64,000 nt of DNA from JBMNUM01 sp050946275 (GCA_050946275.1 JBMNUM010000004.1:1-64000); one strand, 5' to 3'; numbered from the stretch's first letter, positions 38,504 to 49,047 are shown. The notes: a model not told the origin generated them from the sequence alone. Numbers and translations are program-made.

Positions 38504-40216
38504 ATGGACATCCAATCTGCCTACAATCGATGGCTCAATCGGGCTGACGCGAGCTTGCATGATGCACTCGTCGCTCTCGGCGAAGATGCCAAGGCGCTCG
38601 AGGACGCGTTCTACCAGGACCTCTCCTTCGGCACCGCCGGTCTGCGTGGCGTTATAGGTCCCGGCACGAATCGGATGAACATCCACACCGTGGGGCGGGC
38701 GACGCAGGGTCTTGCCGACTACCTGAATGCGAACTTCGAGAATCCGACCGTGGCGATCTGCCGTGACAGCCGGCGCATGGGCGAGGAGTTCGCGCAGATC
38801 GCGGCGGGCGTGCTCGCGGCAAATGGCGTGCGCTCGTTCCTGTACCCGCGCATCGAGCCGACGCCGGCGCTGTCGTTCGCGGTGCGCGACCTCGGCTGCT
38901 CGGCGGGCATCAACGTCACCGCGAGCCATAATCCGGCCGAGTACAACGGCTACAAGGTGTACGGGCCGGATGGTTGCCAGATCACGGAAGCGGCCGCGGC
39001 TGCAATCCAGAGCGCTGTTGCTGGCGTGGACGTGTTCGACGGCGTGAAATGCATGGGCTTCGACGAGGCAATCGAGGCGGGGCTGGCGAGCTGGATAGGG
39101 GAGGACACCCTCGATCGGTTCATCGATGCGGTGGCTGCACGCTCGCTTGATGCAGACGGTGCGGGACGCGGCGAGCTCAAGGTCGTCTACACGCCGCTCA
39201 ACGGCACGGGTCTCGAATGCGTCGACCGCATCCTCGCACGCATCGGCGTGACCGACATCACGGTCGTCCCCGAGCAAGCCGAGCCGGATGGGGACTTCCC
39301 GACCTGCCCGTATCCCAATCCGGAGAGCCGTGCCGCACTCGAGCGCGGACTGGCACTGTGCGATGAGGTGAAGCCCGACATCCTGCTCGCGACCGATCCC
39401 GATGCCGACCGCGTGGGTATCGCCGTTCCGCATCGGGGCGAGTACGTTCTGCTCGACGGCAACGAGATCGGTGTCCTGCTCATCGACTATGTGTGCCGTA
39501 TGCGTGCCGCGAGGGGAGAGGATCTCTCTCGCGCCGTGGTGCTCACCACGATCGTCTCGACGATCATGGTCGACGCGCTCGCGCGGAAATACGGCTTTGA
39601 GCTGCGCCGCACGCTGACGGGCTTCAAGTATCTCGGCGAGCAGATCGCGCTGCTCGAGGCAGTGGGCGAGGAAGATCGCTTCGTCTTCGGGTTCGAGGAG
39701 AGCTACGGCTACATGTCCGGATCGCACGTGCGAGACAAGGATGCCGTTAACGCCTGCATGCTGATCTGCGAGATGGCGCGTTGGCATCGCTCGGAGGGAC
39801 GCGACCTCGTCGATGCGATGGACGGGCTCTATTGCGAACACGGGCAATTCCTCAGCAAGACGCTGAACTTCGCGTATCCCGGTGCCGAGGGCGCCGGGCG
39901 GATGGCGGAGATCATGGAGGGGCTGCATGGCGAGGAGCGCGCCACAGTGGCGGGCATGAAGGTTCTCGCAACCATCGACTACGCCGGGGGTGCCCCGATG
40001 GCGATTGTGAATCAGCAGCCGGGCGATGGAGATCAGACGCTGCCGCCCTCGAATGTCATGGAGTTCCAGCTGGAAGGCGATGCCAAGCTCATAGTGCGTC
40101 CTAGCGGCACGGAGCCGAAGATCAAGGGATATCTCTTCGCAAAGGGCGACACGCGCGAGGAGGCGGAAGCAGTGATTGGCCGCCTGGAGGCCGCGGCGCG
40201 CGAGATCCTGGAGTGA
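38504..40216 (+). CDS. Alpha-D-phosphohexomutase (phosphoglucomutase/phosphomannomutase)
   Basis: The 570-residue enzyme has the phosphoserine loop TASHNP (S141), the metal-binding DPDADRVG (298-305), and the C-terminal phosphate-binding RPSGTEPKIKGY. It matches the PgcA-type mutases that interconvert hexose 1- and 6-phosphates. It could supply glucose-1-phosphate to the RmlA and UDP-glucose pathways of the island further right. AGGAGG precedes the ATG. Confidence 0.92.
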   Translation: MDIQSAYNRWLNRADASLHDALVALGEDAKALEDAFYQDLSFGTAGLRGVIGPGTNRMNIHTVGRATQGLADYLNANFENPTVAICRDSRRMGEEFAQIAAGVLAANGVRSFLYPRIEPTPALSFAVRDLGCSAGINVTASHNPAEYNGYKVYGPDGCQITEAAAAAIQSAVAGVDVFDGVKCMGFDEAIEAGLASWIGEDTLDRFIDAVAARSLDADGAGRGELKVVYTPLNGTGLECVDRILARIGVTDITVVPEQAEPDGDFPTCPYPNPESRAALERGLALCDEVKPDILLATDPDADRVGIAVPHRGEYVLLDGNEIGVLLIDYVCRMRAARGEDLSRAVVLTTIVSTIMVDALARKYGFELRRTLTGFKYLGEQIALLEAVGEEDRFVFGFEESYGYMSGSHVRDKDAVNACMLICEMARWHRSEGRDLVDAMDGLYCEHGQFLSKTLNFAYPGAEGAGRMAEIMEGLHGEERATVAGMKVLATIDYAGGAPMAIVNQQPGDGDQTLPPSNVMEFQLEGDAKLIVRPSGTEPKIKGYLFAKGDTREEAEAVIGRLEAAAREILE

Positions 40217-40242
40217 TTCGCTCGCTCGTTGGCAGGAAAGAA

Positions 40243-40290
40243 AACGCATCCGCGCGGTCATCCCGCCGTTTCGCGGATGCGTTGTTGTGC
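40243..40290 (+). terminator. Hairpin terminator after the phosphohexomutase gene
   Basis: AACGCATCCGCG (40243-40254) pairs with CGCGGATGCGTT (40272-40283) and is followed by GTTGTGC. Confidence 0.65.
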
Positions 40291-40313
40291 AAATCGAAAA
40301 CCTGCCGTACTAT
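40285..40313 (+). promoter_or_regulatory. Promoter of tRNA-Pro
   Basis: TTGTGC (40285-40290), a 17-bp spacer, and TACTAT (40308-40313), 35 bp before the tRNA 5' end. Confidence 0.55.
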
Positions 40314-40347
40314 TTGTTAGTCGCTTCAGCGCGGCGCAACAGAATAA

Positions 40348-40424
<77 letters not shown>

Positions 40425-40432
40425 GAACAAAC

Positions 40433-40466
40433 CGGGAGCCAACGAGAGAAGGCTCCCGTTTTCGTT
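40433..40466 (+). terminator. Terminator of tRNA-Pro
   Basis: CGGGAGCC and GGCTCCCG form an 8-bp stem around a 10-nt loop, followed by TTTTCGTT. Confidence 0.8.
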
Positions 40467-40484
40467 ATGCGACACCTTGACCCC

Positions 40485-40512
40485 TTGGGGTCATGGGGCT
40501 GGGTGCTATACT
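40485..40512 (+). promoter_or_regulatory. Promoter of the DUF4177 gene
   Basis: TTGGGG (40485-40490), a 16-bp spacer, and TATACT (40507-40512), 36 bp before the start codon. Confidence 0.5.
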
Positions 40513-40547
40513 GGCCGCGCAAGGTCCCCGTTCAAAGGAGCCGCATC

Positions 40548-40808
40548 ATGGGTTTCATGGATAGCTTCAACGACGAAGAAGGCAAGATTAGCTATACGAA
40601 TGGCCAGTATCGCGTTCTGCAGGTCGTCCTGCGCGAGAAGTTCGTGGGCAAGGGCTCGAAGAACTTCCGCGAGATCGAGGATATCTGCAACCAGCAGTGG
40701 GCCGAGGGCTACAGGCTGCACACCTTCGCGCAGTCCACGGCCAACTCCACGGGCTTCGGCGGCGGCGACCGCACGGTCTGCAACATGGTCTTCGAGAAGA
40801 GGATCTAA
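40548..40808 (+). CDS. Small DUF4177-like protein
   Basis: The 86-residue protein ends with a DUF4177-like beta-rich segment (YRVLQVVLREKFVG, WAEGYRLHTFAQ, MVFEKRI). The function of the family is unknown. AAAGGAG precedes the ATG at 40548; a longer reading from 40467 runs through the tRNA terminator and promoter. It is monocistronic, between tRNA-Pro and rpoD. Confidence 0.75.
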   Translation: MGFMDSFNDEEGKISYTNGQYRVLQVVLREKFVGKGSKNFREIEDICNQQWAEGYRLHTFAQSTANSTGFGGGDRTVCNMVFEKRI

Positions 40809-40837
40809 GTCCCGAATACCTCAGCCAATTATGAAGC

Positions 40838-40864
40838 GTGACAATCACGGTCGCCGTGGTTGTC
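40838..40864. terminator. Hairpin between the DUF4177 gene and rpoD
   Basis: GACAATCACGG and CCGTGGTTGTC form an 11-bp stem with one wobble pair around a TCG loop. It has no U tract. It probably separates the two transcripts. Confidence 0.45.
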
Positions 40865-40938
40865 GCTACCGAGCGCGCCTCCGAAACGATGGATTCCGGA
40901 GGCTCCCTCAGTTTTTTCAAAAATTTTACTGAAAATGC

Positions 40939-40967
40939 TTGTACAAACCTCTCGAAGAGCGTATAAA
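40939..40967 (+). promoter_or_regulatory. Promoter of rpoD
   Basis: TTGTAC (40939-40944), a 17-bp spacer, and TATAAA (40962-40967), in a locally A+T-rich stretch 47 bp before the start codon. Confidence 0.7.
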
Positions 40968-41013
40968 TTAAAGTTCGCAGATACTAGCGCGTGTTAACAC
41001 TGAGAGGATGTTC

Positions 41014-42429
<1,416 letters not shown>

Positions 42430-42733
42430 CCTCGCCGCAAATCGTTGCTTTCACGATTCGCCCGCCCGAAAGAGCGGGCGAATTTCTTTTGGGTTCCGGC
42501 CACCAGTCTAAGGAGCAACGGCGCATCTGTGCTTCGTGCGGCTGCCCGTCGTGCGCGAGCTATCTTTGCAGGCCAAAAAACGTGCGTAAGAGGTCGTTTT
42601 TGCCCAAGAACCTTGCTTGACGAGGCCTTTTCAAGGGCGTACGTTTGTTAGGTTGAAAACAGGGTGGGGTTGGTCTGCAGCGATGGCTCAACGCCTCCTT
42701 GCACCCAAGGCACCCAGGTGGAAAGGAACAGGT
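42430..42733. other. 304-bp intergenic region after rpoD
   Basis: No gene is supported. It holds the rpoD terminator (42456-42490) and a weak imperfect inverted repeat (GGCCAAAAAACG...CGTTTTTGCC, 42571-42606) before the lipoprotein gene. Confidence 0.65.
42456..42490 (+). terminator. Rho-independent terminator of rpoD
   Basis: ATTCGCCCGC pairs perfectly with GCGGGCGAAT around an 8-nt loop, followed by TTCTTTT. Confidence 0.9.
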
Positions 42734-44236
42734 ATGAGGAAGATACTGGCTGCCGTGCTTTGCATGATGGCATGCGCCGCTCTCGTTGGCTTGGCGGGAT
42801 GCGGTTCGTCTCAGACGGATGGACAGGGGTCTGACGGGGCTGAGCTCCGGAGTGCTTTTACGGGCGAATGGCTTCTTTACGAAGTCGACTGCCAGAGCCC
42901 CGATTTCTTCAGCTTTGGCCCTGAAGAGGTCGTCGACGCCGACATGGATACGAACTACGCGCTTACCCTCAACGATGACGGCTCCGCGTCATGGAACGGT
43001 GGATCTGTCGTTTGGGATGCGTCGACGGGCCCGATTGAGTGCACGTGGGAAGCAAACGATGCAACGAGCATGACCATTTCCGTGGATAACGATGGCGAAT
43101 TCCGCGATGAAGGTGGAGCCATCAACGGTCGTCTCGAAGGCGACATGCTCGTGCTCGAATTCCAAGGAGAGGACGGCGAGTACAAGTACAAGCGCGCCGG
43201 CGATGCCGCACAGGCAATCCAAGCCGATGAGGGGGAGAGCGACGGTGCGAGCGCCGCTGGACCTCTGAGTACCAGTGATTTCGCGGTGAAAGACCTGAAG
43301 ATAGAGCAGTCGTACACCAACGGATACACCATAACGGGCACGCTCACGAACAACGGGAGCAAGGATGCAGGCCGCGTGGTTTACGAACTGTCGTTCACGG
43401 AGCACGAAACCGATGACTACGGCGATGAGGTGACGAGCGTGCGCTCCAAGGATCCGTACAGCATGACCCCCAAGGTCATCGGCAATACGTTCTACGACAT
43501 GAAGGCCGGCGAGGAGAGGCCCTTCAGCCTCGTGCTCTATAACGACAACTTCCTCCCCACCACCGATCCGGTCATCACCATCACCGAGGTGCTTCCCGGA
43601 GCCGATTCCAACAGCAGCACGGTGCAGTTCGGCTACGACGAGTTCGATGTCGCCCTGAGCTATAACAGGGGCCTCGAGCGTTGCGAGGCTACGATCACGA
43701 GCAAGCTCGACGTTCCGATTAAGAACTGCAAGCTGCACTATGCCTACCTCGGGAAGTACGGTGGCATCGCTGAGAACTCCGAGGGAACATGGGAGGAAGC
43801 CGAGTACCTGGCTACCAAGCCCTTCGGCCCGAACGACAGCGAGCGCATTTGGCCGGGCAAGACTTTCGAATGCACCCCGGAAGCCAACAACGTTCCCCGC
43901 GAGAACCTCCTCTTCCTGGGGATGACCTACGAGATCGATGAGGAGGGCTCGGCGTCGAACGTCTGGGACGAGTTCACCGTAGATGTCGACGAGGATGCCC
44001 AGGTCGTCAAGGTCACGAACAACACGGATCATTATCTCGAGAGCGTGCACCTCGATGGCGCGGCAACCGATTCGTCGGGCACCAGGAATATGGTGACGTG
44101 GACCGCCGAGCATGTTGGTCCGGGCAAGACCGTCGAGGCGACGTCCACCGGGTATCTGTCGGGCTACTACGACATCAATATCTTCGACATCGCCTATACG
44201 GTGGACGAGGAAAAAGAAGGGCAGATGGCAGGCTAG
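42734..44236 (+). CDS. Lipoprotein with beta-barrel-like and FxLYD-like domains
   Basis: The 500-residue exported protein has a signal peptide and lipobox LAGC. A lipocalin-like beta segment (about 35-155: FTGEWLLYEV...YALTLNDDGSASW) follows. Repeated Ig-like segments then resemble FxLYD domains (DLKIEQSYTNGYTITGTLTNNGSKDAG, VVKVTNNTDHYLESVHLDG). I recognise no enzyme motif; a surface-binding or structural role is a guess. GAAAGGAACAGG precedes the ATG at 42734. Confidence 0.75.
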   Translation: MRKILAAVLCMMACAALVGLAGCGSSQTDGQGSDGAELRSAFTGEWLLYEVDCQSPDFFSFGPEEVVDADMDTNYALTLNDDGSASWNGGSVVWDASTGPIECTWEANDATSMTISVDNDGEFRDEGGAINGRLEGDMLVLEFQGEDGEYKYKRAGDAAQAIQADEGESDGASAAGPLSTSDFAVKDLKIEQSYTNGYTITGTLTNNGSKDAGRVVYELSFTEHETDDYGDEVTSVRSKDPYSMTPKVIGNTFYDMKAGEERPFSLVLYNDNFLPTTDPVITITEVLPGADSNSSTVQFGYDEFDVALSYNRGLERCEATITSKLDVPIKNCKLHYAYLGKYGGIAENSEGTWEEAEYLATKPFGPNDSERIWPGKTFECTPEANNVPRENLLFLGMTYEIDEEGSASNVWDEFTVDVDEDAQVVKVTNNTDHYLESVHLDGAATDSSGTRNMVTWTAEHVGPGKTVEATSTGYLSGYYDINIFDIAYTVDEEKEGQMAG

Positions 44237-44342
44237 GGGCTTTATCTGCACAGTCGCGACGTGATGGGTGGACCAGTCTCGTTTGTCGGGGCTGGCCCAC
44301 TGCTAGAATAGGTCCATGTGCACTGCGGGCAAGGGAGGCTTC

Positions 44343-45365
44343 ATGGCTGGCAGGATTCTCGTCACGGGAGGCACCGGGTTCATCGGGAGCCATACGTGTG
44401 TCGAGCTCATAGAGCGCGGGTATGACGTTGTGGTCATCGACAACCTGAGCAACTCGAAGGAAGAGCCGCTCAACCGCATCGAGCGGATCACTGGCACACG
44501 TCCGGGGTTCTTCCAGGTGGATATCCGCGACCGCGAGGCGCTCGACGAGATGTTCGAGGCCGCCGGTCCCTTTGATGCGGTCATCCACTTCGCGGGGCTC
44601 AAGGCGGTGGGCGAGTCGGTTGAGAAGCCGCTCGAGTACTACGGCAACAACATCGCGGGCACGGTGACGCTGTGCGAGTCGATGCGCGCGCACGGGTGCA
44701 CGTCGATCATCTTCTCGAGCTCGGCGACCGTGTATGGCGAGAACCCCATTCCCTACGTCGAGACGATGCAGAAGCTCGCTCCGGCTAGCCCGTATGGCTG
44801 GACGAAGTGGATGATCGAGCAGGTGCTGATGGACCTCGCCGCCTCCGACCCGGCCTGGAACGTGGTGCTGCTACGCTACTTCAACCCGATCGGCGCGCAT
44901 CCCTCCGGCCTCATGGGCGAGGATCCCAAGGGCATCCCGAACAACCTGCTGCCCTATGTGGCGCAGGTCGCCATCGGCAAGCGCGAGTGCATCCACGTGT
45001 TCGGTGGCGATTACGACACGAACGACGGCACCTGCGAGCGCGACTACATCCACGTGATGGACCTGGCTTCCGGACATGTGGCGGCTCTCGATTGGATGAT
45101 GGGCCGCTCGGGCGTCGAGGTCTTCAACCTGGGAACGGGCAGGGGGACATCGGTGCTCCAGATCGTCGCGGCGTTCTCGAAGGCGTGCGGACGCGAGCTG
45201 CCCTACGTGATGGACCAGCGTCGCGAGGGAGACCTCCCCGCCTACTGGGCTGACGCGACGAAGGCCCGCGAGATGCTCGGCTGGGAGGCTCGCTACGGCA
45301 TTGCCGAGATGTGCGCCGATGGTTGGCGCTGGCAATCGAACAACCCCGATGGCTATGGAGAATGA
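44343..45365 (+). CDS. galE: UDP-glucose 4-epimerase
   Basis: The 340-residue extended SDR has GGTGFIGS near the N terminus, the catalytic serines around 125-127 (SSSATVYGE), and YGWTK (Y151, K155). GalE interconverts UDP-glucose and UDP-galactose and supplies the surface-glycan genes downstream. GGGAGG precedes the ATG. Its stop lies inside a perfect 10-bp inverted repeat (45361-45390). Confidence 0.92.
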   Translation: MAGRILVTGGTGFIGSHTCVELIERGYDVVVIDNLSNSKEEPLNRIERITGTRPGFFQVDIRDREALDEMFEAAGPFDAVIHFAGLKAVGESVEKPLEYYGNNIAGTVTLCESMRAHGCTSIIFSSSATVYGENPIPYVETMQKLAPASPYGWTKWMIEQVLMDLAASDPAWNVVLLRYFNPIGAHPSGLMGEDPKGIPNNLLPYVAQVAIGKRECIHVFGGDYDTNDGTCERDYIHVMDLASGHVAALDWMMGRSGVEVFNLGTGRGTSVLQIVAAFSKACGRELPYVMDQRREGDLPAYWADATKAREMLGWEARYGIAEMCADGWRWQSNNPDGYGE

Positions 45366-45390
45366 GTCGAAGACCGTCTCTCGACTCATT
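45361..45390. terminator. Inverted repeat at the galE stop codon
   Basis: AATGAGTCGA and TCGACTCATT flank a 10-nt loop. The left arm contains the galE stop. No U tract follows, so it may limit read-through into hydF or be an operator for hydF. Confidence 0.45.
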
Positions 45391-45405
45391 GCGGAAGGAA
45401 TTGAC

Positions 45406-46647
45406 ATGAGCGATCTTGCATCTGCCCCGAAGGGGTCGCGGCTGCGCATCGTGTTTCTCGGAAGGCGCAACGTCGGCAAATCGAGCCTGATCAACGCGCT
45501 CACGCGGCAGGAGACGTCGCTGGTGAGCGCCACGGCGGGTACGACCACCGACCCCGTCGAGAAGCACATGGAGCTCAAGGGCATCGGGCCGGTCGTCATC
45601 GTCGACACGGCCGGCACTGACGACGAGGGCGAGCTGGGCCTGGCGCGTGTGGGCCGCACGAAGCGCGAGCTTGCGCGCGCCGACGTGGTCGTGCTCGTCT
45701 GCGAGCAGGGTGCGTGGGGAGACGAGGAGCGCAAGCTGTGCGACATCGCCGCGAGCAGGTCGCTGCCGCTCGTCATCGCGTTCTCGAAGGCCGATTTGGC
45801 CGATGGGCAGGAGGATGCCGGGGCGCCGGATCTTCCGGAGAGGGCCCAGATCGTGAGCGTCTCCTCGACGGAGAAACGCGGCATCGACGACCTTGCAGCC
45901 GCCATCGTCCGCGCGAGCGGCCAACGCGCCGCAGCTCCCGAGCATGTCGTCTCGCATCTCGTGCCCTATCAGGGGCTCGCCGTGCTCGTCACGCCAATCG
46001 ACTCCGCCGCGCCCACGGGCCGTCTGATCTTGCCGCAGGTGCAGGCCATCCGCGATCTGCTCGACGGCCACTGCTCGGCGCTCGTCGTCCAGACCGACGA
46101 CCTCGCCGCGGCGCTTGCGCGCCTCGACGGCCATCCGGATATCGTGGTCACCGACTCCCAGGCGTTCGCGGAGGTCGACGCCATCGTGCCGCCCGAGGTG
46201 CCCATGACGAGCTTCTCGATACTCTTCGCGCGCCTCAAGGGCGACCTCACGGAGCTCGTCGCCGGTGCCGGTGCGCTCGCGACGCTCAAGCCGGGCGACC
46301 GCGTGCTCATCTCCGAGGCGTGCACGCATCGCTCGACCTGCGAGGACATCGGCACGGTCAAGATCCCCCGCCTGCTCGAGAAGAAGCTGTGCCCCGGCCT
46401 CGTGGTCGAGCACAGCCAGGGCGTGGATTTCCCCGACGACCTCTCGGACTTCAAGCTCGTTATCCACTGTGGCTCGTGCATGCTCAACCGCGCGGCGATG
46501 CTCTCGCGCATGCAGTTCTGCAAGGAGGCCGGCGTGCCCATCACCAACTACGGCATGACGGTCGCGCACGCGCTCGGCATCCTGCCCCGCGCGCTGCAGC
46601 CGATAGAGGGTGCGCTCGAGGCATACGAACAGGCGATGGGAGCATAG
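45406..46647 (+). CDS. hydF: [FeFe]-hydrogenase maturation GTPase HydF
   Basis: The 413-residue protein has an N-terminal Era-like GTPase (GRRNVGKSS at 19-27, DTAGTDD) and a C-terminal cluster-binding domain. Its ligands are C306 in ACTHRS and HCGSC (C355, C358), matching HydF. It is the scaffold that carries the 2Fe H-cluster precursor to the hydrogenase. GGAAGGAA precedes ATG 45406. HydE, HydG and the hydrogenase are not in the window, so the partner genes must lie elsewhere. Confidence 0.93.
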   Translation: MSDLASAPKGSRLRIVFLGRRNVGKSSLINALTRQETSLVSATAGTTTDPVEKHMELKGIGPVVIVDTAGTDDEGELGLARVGRTKRELARADVVVLVCEQGAWGDEERKLCDIAASRSLPLVIAFSKADLADGQEDAGAPDLPERAQIVSVSSTEKRGIDDLAAAIVRASGQRAAAPEHVVSHLVPYQGLAVLVTPIDSAAPTGRLILPQVQAIRDLLDGHCSALVVQTDDLAAALARLDGHPDIVVTDSQAFAEVDAIVPPEVPMTSFSILFARLKGDLTELVAGAGALATLKPGDRVLISEACTHRSTCEDIGTVKIPRLLEKKLCPGLVVEHSQGVDFPDDLSDFKLVIHCGSCMLNRAAMLSRMQFCKEAGVPITNYGMTVAHALGILPRALQPIEGALEAYEQAMGA

Positions 46648-46654
46648 CGGGAAC

Positions 46655-46718
46655 GGGACGGAAACGACCTGGTCAAGAGTGTCCCATGGGATGGAAACAA
46701 CCGGGTCAAAAGTGTCCC
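46655..46718. repeat. Two direct copies of a 31-bp intergenic unit
   Basis: GGGAYGGAAACRACCKGGTC followed by AARAGTGTCCC occurs at 46655-46685 and 46688-46718, a 33-bp period. A related inverted copy of the GGGTCRAAAGTGTCCC half lies at 35406-35424. Confidence 0.65.
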
Positions 46719-46808
46719 GCGTATCCGGGCGGCGACTGCCTTTGGCCCCGGCTCTTTGCGTGCGCCGTCCGTTGGGCGCAAACTTGCTTGCATCGGGAAA
46801 ATCAGTGC

Positions 46809-46814
46809 TATAAT
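46809..46814 (+). promoter_or_regulatory. -10 element of tRNA-Asn
   Basis: A consensus TATAAT, 21 bp before the tRNA. Candidate -35 hexamers TTGCTT (46784) and TTGCAT (46788) give spacers of 19 and 15 bp. Confidence 0.55.
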
Positions 46815-46835
46815 CCTTTCTTGCCTGAAGCGCAT

Positions 46836-46911
46836 TCCTCGGTAGCTCAATTGGCAGAGCAATCGGCTGTTAACCGATGGGTTGTAGGTTCGAGTCCTAC
46901 CCGGGGAGCCA
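46836..46911 (+). tRNA. tRNA-Asn (GTT anticodon)
   Basis: A 76-nt cloverleaf. The acceptor stem TCCTCGG pairs with CCGGGGA including one wobble. The anticodon loop CTGTTAA sits in ATCGG/CCGAT, giving anticodon GTT. The T loop is TTCGAGT, the discriminator is G, and CCA is encoded. It marks the left edge of the surface-glycan island. Confidence 0.95.
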
Positions 46912-46922
46912 CTCAACATCCA

Positions 46923-46950
46923 AGCCAGCCCGCGCGGTTGGCTTTTTTTT
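46923..46950 (+). terminator. Terminator of tRNA-Asn
   Basis: AGCCAGCC and GGTTGGCT form a stem with one G-T pair, followed by eight T residues. Confidence 0.85.
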
Positions 46951-46967
46951 GCGGCTGAAACGCGGGG

Positions 46968-46973
46968 TATAAT
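46968..46973 (+). promoter_or_regulatory. -10 element of the first licD-like gene
   Basis: A consensus TATAAT, 36 bp before ATG 47010. The start of transcription near 46980 excludes translation from the upstream in-frame GTG at 46980. Confidence 0.55.
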
Positions 46974-47009
46974 CCCTACGTGTCCGTAGATTGGTCCGAG
47001 GAGCATTGC

Positions 47010-47840
47010 ATGCAGGAGCTTTCGAGCGCAGATCTCGCCGAGTTGCAGAAGAAGAGCCTTGAGATGGCGAAGTACTTCCGCGACTTCTGCTTCTCCCACG
47101 ATCTGCTGTTCTTTCTGTGCGGCGGTTGTTGCATCGGCGCCGTGAGACACAAGGGCTTCATCCCCTGGGACGATGACGTCGACGTATTCATGCCCCGCGA
47201 GGATTACGAGCGCTTCCGCAGGCTGTGGCCCAAGGAGGCGGACACGAGGCGCTATCCGCTCGTCGAGTCGAACGAGTACCTCGTCAACGGCGAGATCTTC
47301 GCCACGATCCGCGACATGAGCACGACGTTCGTGAAGACGCGCCAGGAGGGCCTCCCGATGCCTCACGGCATCGTGCTCGACGTGATTCCGCTCGACGGCT
47401 GCCCCGAGGGCAACGAGCGCAAGAAGCAGAAGCTGTGGGCCAACGTCTACTCGCTCTTCCGCTCGCAGGTCATCCCCGAGAAGCACGGCGGCGTTCTCGC
47501 GGCGGGAAGCAAGGCACTGCTCGACCTCGTCCGCTCGCCTCACGCCCGCTACACGATGTGGCGCAGGGCCGAGCGCGAGATGACGAAATACCGCATCGCG
47601 GACTGCAGCAAGATCACCGAGCTCGTCACCGGTCCCAAGTACATGCAGAACGAGTTCCCGAAGGAGATCTTCGCCAGTGCGGTGATGGTTCCGTTCGAGG
47701 ACACCGAGATGCCGATTCCCGTGGGATACGACGAGTACCTGCGCACGGTGTTCGGCGACTACATGCAGCTGCCGCCGGAGGAGGAGCGTCGCCCGCATCA
47801 CGATGTGGTGCTCATGGACCTGAACAAGCCATGCGCGTGA
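47010..47840 (+). CDS. LicD-family phosphotransferase (first copy)
   Basis: The 276-residue protein carries the LicD core GAVRHKGFIPWDDDVDVFM near residues 43-61. LicD enzymes move phosphocholine from CDP-choline, or related phospho-headgroups, onto cell-surface sugars. GAGGAG precedes ATG 47010. It follows tRNA-Asn and a consensus -10. No choline kinase or CDP-choline pathway is present, while a phosphonate/CMP pathway lies 7 kb downstream. A phosphonate or phosphoglycerol donor is therefore at least as likely as CDP-choline. Confidence 0.85.
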   Translation: MQELSSADLAELQKKSLEMAKYFRDFCFSHDLLFFLCGGCCIGAVRHKGFIPWDDDVDVFMPREDYERFRRLWPKEADTRRYPLVESNEYLVNGEIFATIRDMSTTFVKTRQEGLPMPHGIVLDVIPLDGCPEGNERKKQKLWANVYSLFRSQVIPEKHGGVLAAGSKALLDLVRSPHARYTMWRRAEREMTKYRIADCSKITELVTGPKYMQNEFPKEIFASAVMVPFEDTEMPIPVGYDEYLRTVFGDYMQLPPEEERRPHHDVVLMDLNKPCA

Positions 47841-47896
47841 GCGATGAGCCAAAACGGGAGTGCCGTATCTGACTCATCGGAATTGCTAGGAGTGAG

Positions 47897-48961
47897 ATGA
47901 ATTCTAGTCGTTTGAAGATCGCGGGGGCCTTTTTGGCCATTATCCTCGTGATTGCCGGCAGCTGGGCTGCGTGCAGCTCGGAGGATGCGATGTCGGGAAG
48001 TACGCCCGTCGCCGCCTCGGGGCAGCAGCGCGCCGATCATGTCGACATCCCCACGGCTGTGGTGCCGATTCCCGATGGGTACATCGACGAGAGCAGCCAG
48101 CCGGGCAGGCTCGAGCGGATCGACTACCAGGCTCCGGCTCCGGACGACCCGTCGCGCATGATGGACAAGTACGCGATCGTCTACCTGCCCTACGGGTACG
48201 ACTGGAGCCCGCAGGAGCGGTACAACATCCTCTACCTGATGCACGGAATGGGCGGATGGGCCGGCGGCCAGCTCGGCACGATCGAGGAGCCCAACCGCAA
48301 CAAGCGCACGATCGACAACCTCATCGCGCATGGCGACATGGAGCCCATGATCCTCGTGATGGCCTCGTATTACCCGGACAACGAGGAGACGCAGACGAAT
48401 GACTTCGACGCGCAGCTGACGCTGGACTTCGGAACCGAGCTGCGCGATTACCTGATGCCGGCGGTCGAGGGCACGTACCGCACGTATGCGGAGGAGACGA
48501 CGCCGGAGGGCTTCAGAGCGTCTCGCGAGCACCGCGCGTTTGGCGGCTTCTCCATGGGCGGCGTCACCACGTGGTACCGGCTGTGCGACTCGCTCGATTA
48601 CTTCAAGTACTTCATCCCGGTGTCGGGCAGCCTCCTGTGGGGCGTGAATTACGGACCGTTCCTGAGCGGCGACAAGGTGGCCAGCCAGATCGTCGAGGCG
48701 GTGGAGGAGCAGGGCTTCGGCCGTGATGACTACTTCGTGTTCACGATCGCGGGCTCGGAGGACTTCGGTCTCGATGTGGTGGCCGAGCAGGCGGAGTCCC
48801 TCTCGCGGCACCAGGACTACTTCGAGTTCGACGATTCGGCCGGCAACGCCAACATGGTATTCCTAGTCTCCGAGGGAGAGGGTCATGACTACATCGGCTA
48901 CGGTCACGCGCTCTATATGGCCGTCCCGCACATCAGCGCGATGATGAACGCAGGGGAGTAA
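47897..48961 (+). CDS. Exported alpha/beta-hydrolase, esterase (ferulate-esterase-like)
   Basis: The 354-residue protein has an N-terminal membrane/signal segment ending SWAACSS, which could be an atypical lipobox. An esterase D-like alpha/beta hydrolase domain follows, with YLPYGYDW, YLMHGMGG (oxyanion region), the nucleophile elbow GFSMGG, and a C-terminal GEGHDY for the catalytic His. It probably removes acyl groups from sugars outside the cell. It sits between licD and the Fic gene. Confidence 0.82.
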   Translation: MNSSRLKIAGAFLAIILVIAGSWAACSSEDAMSGSTPVAASGQQRADHVDIPTAVVPIPDGYIDESSQPGRLERIDYQAPAPDDPSRMMDKYAIVYLPYGYDWSPQERYNILYLMHGMGGWAGGQLGTIEEPNRNKRTIDNLIAHGDMEPMILVMASYYPDNEETQTNDFDAQLTLDFGTELRDYLMPAVEGTYRTYAEETTPEGFRASREHRAFGGFSMGGVTTWYRLCDSLDYFKYFIPVSGSLLWGVNYGPFLSGDKVASQIVEAVEEQGFGRDDYFVFTIAGSEDFGLDVVAEQAESLSRHQDYFEFDDSAGNANMVFLVSEGEGHDYIGYGHALYMAVPHISAMMNAGE

Positions 48962-49047
48962 GTGACAAACGGCGCTGCTCAGTCGTGAGGGGTGTTTTCT
49001 TGGCCAGCTTGTACTTTTCTTGCAAGGCGTCCCTCTGTTTTGGAGTG

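Noticed and set aside
42571..42606. Possible fourth copy of the structured element after rpoD
   Set aside because: Only a short imperfect GGCCAAAAAACG/CGTTTTTGCC repeat is present; the second direct arm and spacing are missing.
46980..47009. GTG at 46980 as start of the first licD gene
   Set aside because: It lies at the expected transcription start of the TATAAT promoter and lacks a ribosome-binding site; ATG 47010 has GAGGAG.
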